A stretch of DNA of 64,000 nucleotides from contig VXRJ01000018.1 of assembly GCA_009838525.1 (NCBI GenBank), positions 273,087 to 337,086 on the forward strand, given 5' to 3'. A program made the position numbers and the translations under genes. Origin of the DNA: Acidobacteriota bacterium. Its GTDB lineage: Bacteria; Acidobacteriota; Vicinamibacteria; Vicinamibacterales; UBA8438. Positions 46,177 to 55,512 of the stretch are shown in pieces; positions within the stretch are counted from its first letter, which is position 1, and every line of letters starts with the position of its first letter. Below the pieces are notes generated by a model. The model was not told the DNA's origin, searched no databases, and saw nothing but the letters and a program-made list of their open reading frames with translations.

Positions 46177-46912
46177 GCGCGGCTGGCGGAATCCGTTAGT
46201 GCGTCGTTCCTGGACCGGTGCGAGCCGGGCGGCGGCCGCGGCGCTACTCGTGGCGGCGGCGCTTGTCCTGCTGCCGGCCGGGGCGGCGGCGCACCCGATG
46301 GACACGCAGAACGCGGCGTTCGTCCAGGGGGTAGACGGGCCGGCGCCGGCGCCGTTCATGTACCTCGGCGCCAAGCACATGGTGACCGGCTACGACCATC
46401 TGCTCTTCCTGGTCGGCGTCATCTTCTTTCTCTACCGACTGCGCGATGTCGTCCTGTACGTAAGCCTCTTCACGCTGGGGCACAGCATCACGCTGCTCTT
46501 CGGCGTGCTTGGCCGGCTGGAGGTCAACGCCTACATCATCGATGCCATCATCGGGCTGTCGGTCTGCTACAAGGCGTTCGAGAACATGGGCGGCTTCGAG
46601 CGGGTGCTCGGCTTCCGGCCCAACACGAAGATGGCGGTGCTCATCTTCGGCCTGTTTCACGGCCTGGGCCTCGCCACCAAGCTGCAGGAGTTCACGGTGA
46701 CCGACAACGGCCTCGTGGCGAACATCTTCAGCTTCAACGCGGGGGTCGAGATCGGACAGATCCTGGCCCTCACGGCCGTTCTCGTCGGGATTACCGCCTG
46801 GCGCATGCGCCCCAGCTTCGTGCGCCATGCCTTCGTGACGAACGCCGTGCTGATGGGAGGCGGCTTCGTGCTGACCGCGCAACAGTTATTCGGCTACGTC
46901 TTCTATCCGTGA
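46169..46912 (+). CDS. HupE/UreJ family membrane protein (short form)
   Basis: A 247-residue membrane protein with a signal-like N-terminus ending in GAAAHPMD and six HupE/UreJ helices. GAKHMVTGYDHLLFLVGVIF, FTLGHSITLLFGVLG, FGLFHGLGLATKLQEF and FNAGVEIGQILALT match the paralogue at 25084-26127, which has an extra N-terminal domain. Such proteins are candidates for metal (nickel, cobalt or perhaps copper) permeases; in this cluster a link to the copper enzyme is possible. The start is GTG 46169, overlapping the preceding gene by 8 nt, so the two are coupled. Confidence 0.82.
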   Translation: MVKRGWRNPLVRRSWTGASRAAAAALLVAAALVLLPAGAAAHPMDTQNAAFVQGVDGPAPAPFMYLGAKHMVTGYDHLLFLVGVIFFLYRLRDVVLYVSLFTLGHSITLLFGVLGRLEVNAYIIDAIIGLSVCYKAFENMGGFERVLGFRPNTKMAVLIFGLFHGLGLATKLQEFTVTDNGLVANIFSFNAGVEIGQILALTAVLVGITAWRMRPSFVRHAFVTNAVLMGGGFVLTAQQLFGYVFYP

Positions 46913-46939
46913 TTCCACGTGACCGCACCATCCTGAAGC

Positions 46940-47512
46940 ATGCCCGACACCGCGCCACCGCCCGTATCGATCCGCAAGCTGGCTCTTGCCGCACTCGCGT
47001 CGCTGGTTGCGGCCGGCCTGGTCTTCGTGGGTGCGGTACTTCCCGCGGAGTACGGCGTGGATCCACTGGGGACGGGTGAGATCTTCGGGTTGCTGGCGCT
47101 CGCCCAGGTCGTGGCGGTCACGTCGGAAGAAGGCGAGTACCGGCTCGACACGGTGGAACTGCCGCTCGCGCCGGGGGAATGGGTGGAGTACACCTACCGC
47201 CTGGAGGAGGGCGCCGCCATGCTGTATACATGGCAGGCCACCGGGGCGGTGGAATACAACCTCCACAGTGCGCCGGATGGGGCGCCGCCGGGTTACGCAG
47301 AGAGCTTCGACTCCGCGGCAAGCGACGCCGCCACTGGCAGCTATATTGCGCCGTTTACGGGGATCCACGGGTGGTACTGGGAGAATCCCGGAACGTCGGA
47401 GGTGATGATCACCATGCACACCGCCGGCTTCTACCGCGATGCGCATGTCGTGCGCGCACGGGCGGATGGCTACCGTACATTGACCGACGTGCGCGGCAAC
47501 CCGGTTGAGTAG
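46940..47512 (+). CDS. Membrane-anchored protein of the 'transmembrane anchor' type
   Basis: A 190-residue protein with one N-terminal transmembrane helix (about 14-34) and a periplasmic domain. VEYTYRLEEGAAMLYTWQAT, VEYNLHSAPDGAPPGY and FTGIHGWYWENPGTSEVMIT are typical of a family named transmembrane anchor protein in databases (from memory), often found next to HupE/UreJ genes, as here. Its role is unknown. It follows the HupE gene by 27 nt and is probably in the same operon. Confidence 0.7.
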   Translation: MPDTAPPPVSIRKLALAALASLVAAGLVFVGAVLPAEYGVDPLGTGEIFGLLALAQVVAVTSEEGEYRLDTVELPLAPGEWVEYTYRLEEGAAMLYTWQATGAVEYNLHSAPDGAPPGYAESFDSAASDAATGSYIAPFTGIHGWYWENPGTSEVMITMHTAGFYRDAHVVRARADGYRTLTDVRGNPVE

Positions 47513-47580
47513 GATCCCTCGGCGATAGGCGATCGTCGAGCATCAGGAAGGTAGATTCTGATCCGTTCTTTGGAGAGGTG

Positions 47581-48594
47581 ATGCGTACGAGACTTGCAGT
47601 GACGGCGGCGGTGTTTCTGATGGTGACGATGGCCGACCCCGCCGCGGGCCAGGAGCGGGAAGCAAGCGCGCCAGCCGCGGCCTACCAGGCACCCCGCACG
47701 GCGGATGGCCAGCCGGATATTTCTGGCGTCTGGACGAACGACACGCTGACCTCGCTCGAGCGGCCCACCCGCCTCGGGGAGAAGGAGTTCTATACCGAGG
47801 AGGAAGCGGCGGAGATAGGCCGGCAGGGGCGCGAGTCGTACGATCGCGACGGTGCGCCGGGCGGGCGCCGTACGGTGGCGGGGCAGTTCGGCGGTGGCTA
47901 CAACCGGTTTTGGAGCGACGTGCGCGACACCGTGGTGTACACGCGCCGGACGTCGATGATCGCCGATCCGCCAACCGGCCGCGTGCCGACCCGCCCGGAG
48001 GCGGAGGAACGCGCAAGATGGCTGGTGGAGAACCGGACGAACTCCCACGAGAACATGAGTCCGTACAGCCGGTGCATCACGCGCGGTATGCCCGGCTCGA
48101 TGATTCCCAACACCTACAACGCCGGCAACCAGATCTTCCAGATCCCGGGTTACGTCGTCATCCTGTACGAGATGGTGCGGGAGCCGCGAATCGTCCCCCT
48201 CGACGGCCGGCCGCCGATCCACGCGAACATCGATCAGTGGATGGGTGATGCGCGGGGCCGCTGGGAAGGGGAGACGCTGGTCGTTGAAACGACGAACTTC
48301 ACGGCCAAGGGGTGGATCACGCCGAACCAGAACGCCGGCCGCATGCACGGCGTGCCGGTGTCGACGGACCTGCGCCTGGTGGAGCGTTTCACACGCGTCG
48401 CCGAGGACCTCCTCGACTGGGAGGTCCGCGTCGAGGATCCGGAGGTCTACACGCAGCCGTGGACGCTGGAGTTGCCGCTGGAGCGCAATCCGGAATACAT
48501 CCTCTACGAGTACGCCTGTCACGAGGGGAACCGCGCGGTCACCGGAATCCTGGGTGGCGCCCGCCACGTCGAGAGCACGACGGACGACCCCTGA
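47581..48594 (+). CDS. Secreted protein of unknown function, common type in Acidobacteriota
   Basis: A 337-residue exported protein with a signal peptide ending DPAAGQE. The mature part begins with APRTADGQPDISGVWTND, a motif seen at the start of many exported Acidobacteriota proteins, and includes YSRCITRGMPGSMIPNTYNA, IPGYVVILYEMVREPRIVPL, WEGETLVVETTNFTAKGWIT and YEYACHEGNRAVTGIL. The three Cys, the acidic residues and the conserved WEGETLVVET block point to a defined enzyme-like fold, but no activity is known to me. ATG 47581 is preferred, with GGAGAGG just upstream; GTG 47578 is adjacent and adds one residue. Confidence 0.75.
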   Translation: MRTRLAVTAAVFLMVTMADPAAGQEREASAPAAAYQAPRTADGQPDISGVWTNDTLTSLERPTRLGEKEFYTEEEAAEIGRQGRESYDRDGAPGGRRTVAGQFGGGYNRFWSDVRDTVVYTRRTSMIADPPTGRVPTRPEAEERARWLVENRTNSHENMSPYSRCITRGMPGSMIPNTYNAGNQIFQIPGYVVILYEMVREPRIVPLDGRPPIHANIDQWMGDARGRWEGETLVVETTNFTAKGWITPNQNAGRMHGVPVSTDLRLVERFTRVAEDLLDWEVRVEDPEVYTQPWTLELPLERNPEYILYEYACHEGNRAVTGILGGARHVESTTDDP

Positions 48595-48654
48595 CGCGGT
48601 CGCTGCCTGGCGGGCGGAGTGGGGAAGGGCTCGCCGTCCGGAGGGGCGCCGAGT

Positions 48655-50130
48655 CTACTTCGCGTCTTCCTGCGCCAGGGCCGCAAGGGTCGCGGTCAGC
48701 AGCCCGTAGAAGCGGCCGACCGAGTCCACATGGACCCGTTCGTCGGGAGAGTGCGGGAACTCGATCGTCGGACCGAACGAGACCATGTCGATGCCCGGCG
48801 TCTTCTTGCCGATGATGCCGCACTCCAGTCCGGCGTGAATCGCCTTGACGTCTGGCTCGTTGCCCAACACTTCGGCATGAACTCGCCTGACGACGTCGAG
48901 TAGCGGCGAGTCGAGATTCGGCTTCCAGCCCGGGTAGGCGTTCCCTTCTTCCACCCGCGCGCCCGCCAGCTCGCCGGTCGCGCGGATGCGCCGCCGCAGC
49001 GCATCGAGGGCCGCGTCGACTGACGAGCGCGTGCTCGTGGTGATCACGATCGATCCATTGGAGCCGCCAACGGTGGCCAGGTTGTTGCTCGTTTCCACGA
49101 GGTCGGGGATGTCGTAGCTCATCGCGGCGACGCCGTGCGGCAGGCTCGTCAGGAGACGGAGTACGGTGGCGGTCGTTTCCGCACTCCACGGCGCGCCGTC
49201 GCGGGTCGACTCCGCGGACTCGTCGACCGAGAGCTCGATGCGCGGATCGGCGGGGCGAAATTCCGCCTGGACCGCCTCCATCTCGTTGCGGACGCTGGCG
49301 ATGACGTCGTCGAGCACGTCTCCTTCGGCCACGATGGTCGCGAACGCCTCGCGCGGTATCGCGTTGTGGGCACTGCCACCCTGGATGCGCGCGAGGCGGA
49401 ACGGCGTCGTCTGGTACGCCGACCACAGGGCGCGGGCCAGCAGGCCGATGGCGTTGCCTCGCTGCAGGTGGATGTCGCAACCGGAGTGGCCTCCCTTCAG
49501 GCCGGTGACCGCGAGAGCGGCGCGCCGGTCGGCGGCGCCTGCCTCCACGGTCTCGGCCGCGAGGGTCAGTCGCGTATCGCCGCCGCCGGCGCAGCCGACG
49601 TAAACGACCCCCTCTTCCTCGGAGTCGAGGTTCAGCAGCCGGCGCCCTTTCAGCAGTGAGGCATCCAGTTGCGCGGCGCCGGTCAGGCCGGTTTCCTCGT
49701 CGATCGTGAAGAGAAACTCCAGCGGGCCGTGCGTCAGGTCCGTCGCCTCCATGACGGCAAGCATCGCCGCGACCCCGATGCCGTTGTCCGAGCCCAGCGT
49801 CGTGCCGGTGGCGGTGACGTAGTCGCCCTTCCGCTGCGGCACGATCGCGTCGCTGCCGAAGTCGAACGCGACCTCGCGGTTCTTCTCCTGCACCATGTCG
49901 AGGTGTGATTGCAGAATCGTCACGTGCGCCGCCTCATGGCCCGGACTGCCCGGCTTGCGCACGACGACATTGCCGGCCGCATCGACGGCGTGGTCGAAGC
50001 CGATCCGGTCAGCGGCGGCAATCACGTGCCGGCGCATCCGCTCCTCGTCCTTCGAAACGCGCGGGATGGTCAGTATCGTGTCGAACTGGGTCCAGACGGC
50101 AATTGGTTCCAGGCTGGAAACAAACGTCAT
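48655..50130 (-). CDS. pepD: Aminoacyl-histidine dipeptidase (Xaa-His dipeptidase)
   Basis: A 491-residue M20-family di-zinc peptidase. Zinc ligands and catalytic residues appear in LQSHLDMVQEKN (His), TLGSDNGIGVAAML (Asp), FLFTIDEETGLTGA (Glu pair), LLNLDSEEEG (Asp) and IHAGLECGIIG (His). GLKGGHSGCDIHLQRGNAIG belongs to the lid domain. Length and order match cytoplasmic PepD, which cleaves dipeptides such as carnosine-like Xaa-His. GGAGGG precedes ATG 50130. It is the last gene of a minus-strand run starting with the efflux adaptor. Confidence 0.93.
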   Translation of the reverse strand: MTFVSSLEPIAVWTQFDTILTIPRVSKDEERMRRHVIAAADRIGFDHAVDAAGNVVVRKPGSPGHEAAHVTILQSHLDMVQEKNREVAFDFGSDAIVPQRKGDYVTATGTTLGSDNGIGVAAMLAVMEATDLTHGPLEFLFTIDEETGLTGAAQLDASLLKGRRLLNLDSEEEGVVYVGCAGGGDTRLTLAAETVEAGAADRRAALAVTGLKGGHSGCDIHLQRGNAIGLLARALWSAYQTTPFRLARIQGGSAHNAIPREAFATIVAEGDVLDDVIASVRNEMEAVQAEFRPADPRIELSVDESAESTRDGAPWSAETTATVLRLLTSLPHGVAAMSYDIPDLVETSNNLATVGGSNGSIVITTSTRSSVDAALDALRRRIRATGELAGARVEEGNAYPGWKPNLDSPLLDVVRRVHAEVLGNEPDVKAIHAGLECGIIGKKTPGIDMVSFGPTIEFPHSPDERVHVDSVGRFYGLLTATLAALAQEDAK

Positions 50131-50148
50131 GCCATTCCCTCCGGGCGA

Positions 50149-51084
50149 TCAGTCGATGCGTTGATAGTCGGCGTTGCCGAGGCGCCGGAACGGCCCGCCG
50201 TCAATGGAGAATTCTTCGGTCACCCGGAATGCCCGTTCCGACGTGAACGTGACCTGGCGTCGCATCTGGTACGTCCGGCCGTCCGCCTCGACCGGGCGCG
50301 TGACGAATTCGATGCCTATCGGGCTGCGCCAGTCGCCGACGCTCAGCAGCTCGATGCCGTTCGACAACTGTTCCTGCTGCACCAGCGTCTGGCTCTCGGG
50401 GTCGAAGCCGATAGAGAGTCGTTCCTCATAGGCTTCACCGAAGACCTCTCCGGTAACGGCGCCGTCCACCCAGGGCGCCTCGCCGCGCGGCGTGAAGACG
50501 ACCTGGCCGCTCCGGGTCCCGATGCTGAGGGGCGGGTATTCGCCGCCGAGGTAGTCGAATCGCCAGGTGCCTGTGAAATAGCCGATCCGCTGTTCCACCT
50601 GCGGTTGCGGCACGTCGCTCCGCCGCCACAGGCGCAGTTCCACGTCGGCGGCGGTCCGCGCGGCGCCGGCGATCACCTGCTGCGTTCCGGTCAACTGGCG
50701 CCCGTCGTCGGCCAGCGTCAGGTCGTACCGCAGGATCAACGCTCCGAGACGGGTAACCACCTCGGCCTCCGCCACCACCGAGGCGTCGCCAATCTCGATG
50801 CGCGTAAGCGGAGCGTCGCGTCCCGGCTCGAAACCGGAGACGGTCCCGGCCCATGCGCCGTCCGCGTCGGTCAGGGCAAGCACGACCTCCGTCGTTGCGC
50901 CGTCCGCGCCTGTGGCCGTGCCTCGCCAGTTGCCGGTAAACGGACTGCCGTCCCCGCGCCCGGCCGGCTGCCCGGCCGCGGTCACTGCGGTGAGCACGGT
51001 GAGCGCCGCGAGCGCCAACCCCCGGAGCCCCCACGGGCCTGCCGCGCGCCCCGCCTGCGAACCATGCGCGCTGCATCCTGGCAT
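50149..51084 (-). CDS. Exported protein of unknown function behind an RND efflux gene
   Basis: A 311-residue protein with a hydrophobic export signal near residues 22-37 (LALAALTVLTAVTAAGQ). The mature part is beta-rich and has an internal similarity: FTGNWRGTATGADGATTEVV near the N-terminus and FTGTWRFDYLGGEYPPLSIG in the middle, suggesting two lipocalin-like or GW-type sandwich domains. No family was recognised. It starts 8 nt after the RND permease gene stop on the same strand, so it probably belongs to that operon. The start may be internal, closer to the signal. Confidence 0.6.
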   Translation of the reverse strand: MPGCSAHGSQAGRAAGPWGLRGLALAALTVLTAVTAAGQPAGRGDGSPFTGNWRGTATGADGATTEVVLALTDADGAWAGTVSGFEPGRDAPLTRIEIGDASVVAEAEVVTRLGALILRYDLTLADDGRQLTGTQQVIAGAARTAADVELRLWRRSDVPQPQVEQRIGYFTGTWRFDYLGGEYPPLSIGTRSGQVVFTPRGEAPWVDGAVTGEVFGEAYEERLSIGFDPESQTLVQQEQLSNGIELLSVGDWRSPIGIEFVTRPVEADGRTYQMRRQVTFTSERAFRVTEEFSIDGGPFRRLGNADYQRID

Positions 51085-51092
51085 CGGACGTA

Positions 51093-54000
51093 CTACTCCG
51101 AGCCGCCCTCGGCGATCATCACCAGCGTCGGCAGAAGGAAGAGAATGAACGCGCCGGACAGCACCAGGCCACCCACCATGCTGACGACGAACGGCACGAC
51201 GAAGACCAGGTCGTCGCTGCGCTCGTAGAGCAGGGGAGACAGCCCCAGGATGGTGGTCGCGCTCGTCAGGAACACCGCCCGGAAGCGGTGCCGCGCTGCC
51301 GCCGCCGCCGCCGCGATGGCCGGCAGCATTGCGTTCTCACGGCGAAGGGTGTTGTAGCGGTCCAGCAGCACCAGCGCATCGTTGACGATCACGCCGAAGA
51401 CCGCGATCAGACCGAGCAGCGACATGGCGGTCAGATCCCATCCAAGCACCCAGTGCGCCAGCACCGCGCCGGCGAACGATATCGGGAACCCGGCCACGGC
51501 GACCAGCGGTTTCCAATAGCTCCGCAGAAACGCCGCCATGAGGGCGTACATGGCGATCAGCACGACGGGAACCAGAAAGCCGAGGGTTTCCAGCATGGCC
51601 CGCTCGTCCCGCACGCCGCCGGCAGGCTCTATCGTCAGGTCGGGGTGTTCCGCGAGCAGCTCCGGGATGATCTCCCGCTCGACCTGCCTCCGCGCCTGCA
51701 GGGGAGTGACAATCGCCGCGTCGGCTCGGGCTTCCACCGTCGCGGCCTGGTTGCCGTCGATACGCATCAGCGTCGCCTGCTCGCGGCTCTCGCTCAGATC
51801 CGCCACCACCGACAACGGCACTTCGCCGCCGCCGACCCGACGGACGCGTTCATTGGCCAGCTCACGCAGATTGCGCCGCCGCTCCCGCGGGTAGCGCACC
51901 ACGACCTGGAGCTCTTCATGACCGCGTTGAATCCGCTGCACCTCCACGCCGTGGAATTTCGCGCGCAGCGCCGCCCCGATGGCGGTCGGCGTCAAGCCCG
52001 CCGCTTCTCCGGCCGGGGTCAGCTCGATCTCGAGGTGCCGCTTTCCGAGCGACAGGCTGTCGGCGATCTCGTAGATGCCCGGCATCGTCCCGAGATAGGA
52101 CCGCAATTCGCCGGCCGCCGCACGCAGCACTTCCGCGTCGTCGTGCTTCAGCGCGTACGCGACGCTCGGTCGGGGTCGCACGCTCGTTCTCTGGAACTCC
52201 ATCGTTTCCAGATGTGACAACTCCCCGATGTTCTCCCGCCAGACGCGTTCGATCTCTGCCGGCGAGACTTGCCGGGCCGGCCGCCCGTTGAGGTGGATCC
52301 GCACCCCGGCGAGATGGCTGCCGTTCGGTTCTTCCGTGCCCGTTCGCGACGAGACGACGTTGCCGGCGAGGATGCTGACCCCGGAGATCGATTCTCCGGG
52401 GAGTTGCTCGTTCATCGCGTGCGCGGCGGCCGCAACCTGCTCCGCGGCGGCGAGGGTGGTGCCGAACGGCGTGCCGGCCGGGAGACGCAAGTCCACCTGG
52501 ACGTTCTCCGGAATGTTCATTTCCTCGTCGAAGAGGATGATCCGAACCACCTCGGAGCCCAGCAGCAACAGCGAGAACAGCACAAGCACGGCGCCGCCCG
52601 CGAGCATCGGCCAGACGTTCCGCACGGACCACGCCACCGCTGGCGCCACGGTGCGCTCCCGGAGTTGGTCCAGCCAGGCGCACACGCGAACCTGCAGGGC
52701 CCGCAGCGGTCCCAGGCTCCAGTTTCCGTCGTGCGAGAGATGGGCAGGCAGAATGAAGAACGCCTCGACCAGCGACACGGTGAGCACGAAGAACGCGACG
52801 TACGGAAAGACGTTCACGAACTGGGTGAGGGACGCGGTGACGAAGAGGAACGGCACGAACGCGAGGATCGTCGTGCACGCGCCGATGGTTATGGGCCCCA
52901 CCACGGCCTTCGCGCCCGACGTGGCGGCCTCCGCCCCACGCTTGCCGCGGTCGCGTTCGGTAGCGATACTCTCGCCGACAACCAGCGCATCGTCCACGAC
53001 CAGACCGATCATCAGGAAGAAGCCGAGCAGCGTTCCGATGTTCAACGTCAGGTTCGCCGGAGCGAAGAACGTCAGGGCGCCGACGAACGAGAACGGAATG
53101 CCGATCGCCATCCACGTCGCGGCGCGCAGGTCGAACACGAGCACGAGAAGCAGAAAGACCAGTATCGCGCCGGCCAGCCCGTTCCTCGCGACCGCCGACA
53201 TCCGGTCGATGGCCGGCTGCGCCCGGTCGTTCCAGACGCCGATCGCGACGTCCTGTGGAGGTTCGTAGTCCGCGAGCCAGCTTCGGATGTCGTCGCCCAT
53301 GTCGACGATCGACTGCCGCTCCGTGGCGTCGACGCGAATGAACACGGCCGGCGTGCCGTTGACCTCCGAGACGACGTCGTCCTCGACGAACCCGTCACGA
53401 ATCTCCGCCACGTCGCCGAGCTTCACGATGGTCCCGTTCAACCGCGTGATGAGCGGAATGTCCTCGAACTCCTCGCCGATGCTGCGCTTGGCCACGGTGT
53501 GCAGCACCACCCCGCCCGACTCGGTGCGCAGCTCCCCGAACGTGAGGTTGAGGGAGGCGCGCTGCACCGCGGCGGATACGTCGGCGATGGACAGGTCGTT
53601 CCGGCGGAGCTCTTCCTCGCTGAGTTCGATCGCTATCTCCCGGTCCCGCGTGCCCCGGAGCGTCACGAGCGAGACCGACGGCAACCCCAGCAGCTCGTCG
53701 CGCACGTTCTCGGCCGCCAGCCGCAGCTCGTTCTCGCCGACAACCGAAGACGAGACGGCCAGCGTCATCGCTTCGATGGAGAGCTGCGCCAGCCTGATCT
53801 CCGGCTGTTCCGCGTTCAGCGGCGGGAAGTTCTCGATGGCATCCACCGCGTTCCGCACGTCGTTCAGGACCGAACCGGCATCCGCGAAGGTCGCCATCTC
53901 GATGTTGATCCGACCCACGCCCTCGGTGGCGGTGGCCACCACCCGCTCGACGCCCGCGAGACCGATCACGCTCTCCTCGACGCGGCGGTTGATGTCCTGC

Positions 54001-54227
54001 TCCACTTCCTGCGGCGATGACCCGGGCGACAGCACCGTCACGTGCACCATTCGCAGATCGATTTCCGGGAAGTTCTGAACCGCGAGCTGACAGCCGGACG
54101 CGACCCCGCCGGCGATGAGAACCAGCATGAGCAGATTGGCGGCGACCGGATTCCCCGCGAAGTAGGCGATCAGCCCCTTCCGCGCTTCGGCCGGCTGCGC
54201 AGCCCTGTCGGTGTCGGTGGAGGTCAT
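51093..54227 (-). CDS. RND-family efflux transporter permease (AcrB/MMPL superfamily), copy 1
   Basis: A 1044-residue proton-driven inner-membrane pump of about 12 helices. The N-terminal helix has YFAGNPVAANLLMLVLIAGG and is followed by a large periplasmic loop. Helix 4 carries the proton-relay MIGLVVDDALVVGES with the Asp-Asp pair. The second half has AVFGVIVNDALVLLDR and FLTSATTILGLSPLLYE. It exports small hydrophobic or amphipathic compounds with an adaptor and an outer-membrane channel. The adaptor gene lies 12 nt upstream, and no channel gene is nearby. The start ATG 54227 has an AGGA site. Confidence 0.93.
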   Translation of the reverse strand: MTSTDTDRAAQPAEARKGLIAYFAGNPVAANLLMLVLIAGGVASGCQLAVQNFPEIDLRMVHVTVLSPGSSPQEVEQDINRRVEESVIGLAGVERVVATATEGVGRINIEMATFADAGSVLNDVRNAVDAIENFPPLNAEQPEIRLAQLSIEAMTLAVSSSVVGENELRLAAENVRDELLGLPSVSLVTLRGTRDREIAIELSEEELRRNDLSIADVSAAVQRASLNLTFGELRTESGGVVLHTVAKRSIGEEFEDIPLITRLNGTIVKLGDVAEIRDGFVEDDVVSEVNGTPAVFIRVDATERQSIVDMGDDIRSWLADYEPPQDVAIGVWNDRAQPAIDRMSAVARNGLAGAILVFLLLVLVFDLRAATWMAIGIPFSFVGALTFFAPANLTLNIGTLLGFFLMIGLVVDDALVVGESIATERDRGKRGAEAATSGAKAVVGPITIGACTTILAFVPFLFVTASLTQFVNVFPYVAFFVLTVSLVEAFFILPAHLSHDGNWSLGPLRALQVRVCAWLDQLRERTVAPAVAWSVRNVWPMLAGGAVLVLFSLLLLGSEVVRIILFDEEMNIPENVQVDLRLPAGTPFGTTLAAAEQVAAAAHAMNEQLPGESISGVSILAGNVVSSRTGTEEPNGSHLAGVRIHLNGRPARQVSPAEIERVWRENIGELSHLETMEFQRTSVRPRPSVAYALKHDDAEVLRAAAGELRSYLGTMPGIYEIADSLSLGKRHLEIELTPAGEAAGLTPTAIGAALRAKFHGVEVQRIQRGHEELQVVVRYPRERRRNLRELANERVRRVGGGEVPLSVVADLSESREQATLMRIDGNQAATVEARADAAIVTPLQARRQVEREIIPELLAEHPDLTIEPAGGVRDERAMLETLGFLVPVVLIAMYALMAAFLRSYWKPLVAVAGFPISFAGAVLAHWVLGWDLTAMSLLGLIAVFGVIVNDALVLLDRYNTLRRENAMLPAIAAAAAAARHRFRAVFLTSATTILGLSPLLYERSDDLVFVVPFVVSMVGGLVLSGAFILFLLPTLVMIAEGGSE

Positions 54228-54239
54228 GTTCAGGACTCC

Positions 54240-55376
54240 TCAGTTCACCGGCGACGCGGCGTCCCGCACCTCGACCTCCAGCCCTTCGCGGGCTGCGGGC
54301 AGCGCGCCGACGACCACGCCGTCGCCGGCATCGAACGCCTGCACGATCCAGCCGGCAGCCGTCCGTCCGAGGGTTGTCGGGGTGAATGCGCTCAGCAGGC
54401 CGTTCCGGACCACCCAGACGCTGTCACGCTCCTGCAGCACGGATTCCGGAAGCACGTATACGTCGTCGTAGGCCGGTCCCTCCAGGTCGATCTCCACGAA
54501 CGTGCCGGGCGCCGGCAGCGAGTCCATGGGCTCATCCTCTGCGAACTTCAGGAACACCGAGGCCAGGCGGGTCTTCGGAGCGATCACCGAGGAGACGCGC
54601 ACCACCCGTGCTCGCCACGTCCCCATCTCTCCGACGACGCGCGCCGTGCGGCCGATCACCGGATCCAGGTATTCCAGATCCCGCGGCTCGATCGGCGCGT
54701 CCACCTGCAGCGCACCGAGCCGATAGACGGCGCCCAGACGAGACGCAGCGCCGCCGACCTCCTCCGCCGGCCCCACCAGCTCGCCGACCGCGACATCCGC
54801 GTTGATCACCCGGCTGGCGTACGGGTAGGAAATGTTCGTGCGCGCGAGATGCAGCTCCGCCAGCTTGAGATCGGCCTCCGCCCTCAGGAGCCGCGCCTCG
54901 GCCTCCTCCAGCGCGAAGGCCCGGGCGCCGTCCCCGCCCCGGGCCTTTTCGGCCGCCAGTTGCGCATCGGCCTCGCGGACGGCCATTTCCGCTGCCTCCA
55001 CCTGCAGCTCGAACTCGGCCGGATCGACGCGGATGAACGTCTCGTCCGCGGAGAGCGACCCGCCATTGGCGAAATTCGGCGAGACCCAGGCAACGCGGCC
55101 GGCGACCTCGGACGCCACGTTCACCGTGTCTTCGAGACCCACGGTGGCGGTCAACTCGACGGTCAGCGCCTGATCCGTCGACTCCGGGCGAATTACCGGG
55201 ACCGTGGGCCGGACGCTCTCAGCCGTGAGGTCGGAGACCGGGCCCCGCTCGACGCGATCGGGCGCCCGCGCAAAGAGCAGGGCCATCACGATCGCGCCGA
55301 GGACCAACGCCAACTGCAGATAGCCGCGCCAAGCGGGCGGGTCGGTCTGATTCGTGTCGTACGGTTCTTCTGGCAT
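54240..55376 (-). CDS. RND efflux membrane fusion (adaptor) protein, HlyD/AcrA-like
   Basis: A 378-residue periplasmic adaptor with one N-terminal transmembrane helix (about 18-36: LQLALVLGAIVMALLFA). The lipoyl half motif VASEVAGRVAWVSPNFANGG is followed by an alpha-hairpin of coiled-coil type (EAAEMAVREADAQLAAEKAR and following). Beta-barrel and membrane-proximal domains end in EGLEVEVRDAASPVN. It would join the permease encoded 12 nt downstream to an outer-membrane factor. It is divergent from a second RND permease gene that has no adaptor of its own. Confidence 0.9.
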   Translation of the reverse strand: MPEEPYDTNQTDPPAWRGYLQLALVLGAIVMALLFARAPDRVERGPVSDLTAESVRPTVPVIRPESTDQALTVELTATVGLEDTVNVASEVAGRVAWVSPNFANGGSLSADETFIRVDPAEFELQVEAAEMAVREADAQLAAEKARGGDGARAFALEEAEARLLRAEADLKLAELHLARTNISYPYASRVINADVAVGELVGPAEEVGGAASRLGAVYRLGALQVDAPIEPRDLEYLDPVIGRTARVVGEMGTWRARVVRVSSVIAPKTRLASVFLKFAEDEPMDSLPAPGTFVEIDLEGPAYDDVYVLPESVLQERDSVWVVRNGLLSAFTPTTLGRTAAGWIVQAFDAGDGVVVGALPAAREGLEVEVRDAASPVN

Positions 55377-55415
55377 GGCTTCTTCCTGTACTGGACCGCG
55401 TGACTCTCACTAGTC

Positions 55416-55461
55416 GGCCGGGGTCTAGCACGCCGATCCCTGCGCCCGGCCACCATATCAT
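55416..55461 (+). promoter_or_regulatory. Candidate promoter and operator between the divergent RND genes
   Basis: In the 136-nt divergent spacer, TATCAT (55456-55461, five of six matches) lies 51 nt before GTG 55513. Just upstream, GGCCGGG (55416-55422) and CCCGGCC (55445-55451) form a 7-bp inverted repeat over a 22-nt spacer, overlapping where a -35 would be. A repressor site is possible. No regulator gene is adjacent. Confidence 0.3.
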
Positions 55462-55512
55462 TACAAGTCGCGTCAAGAGACAGGTCCGGATCATTCGACG
55501 AGGAACATCAAC

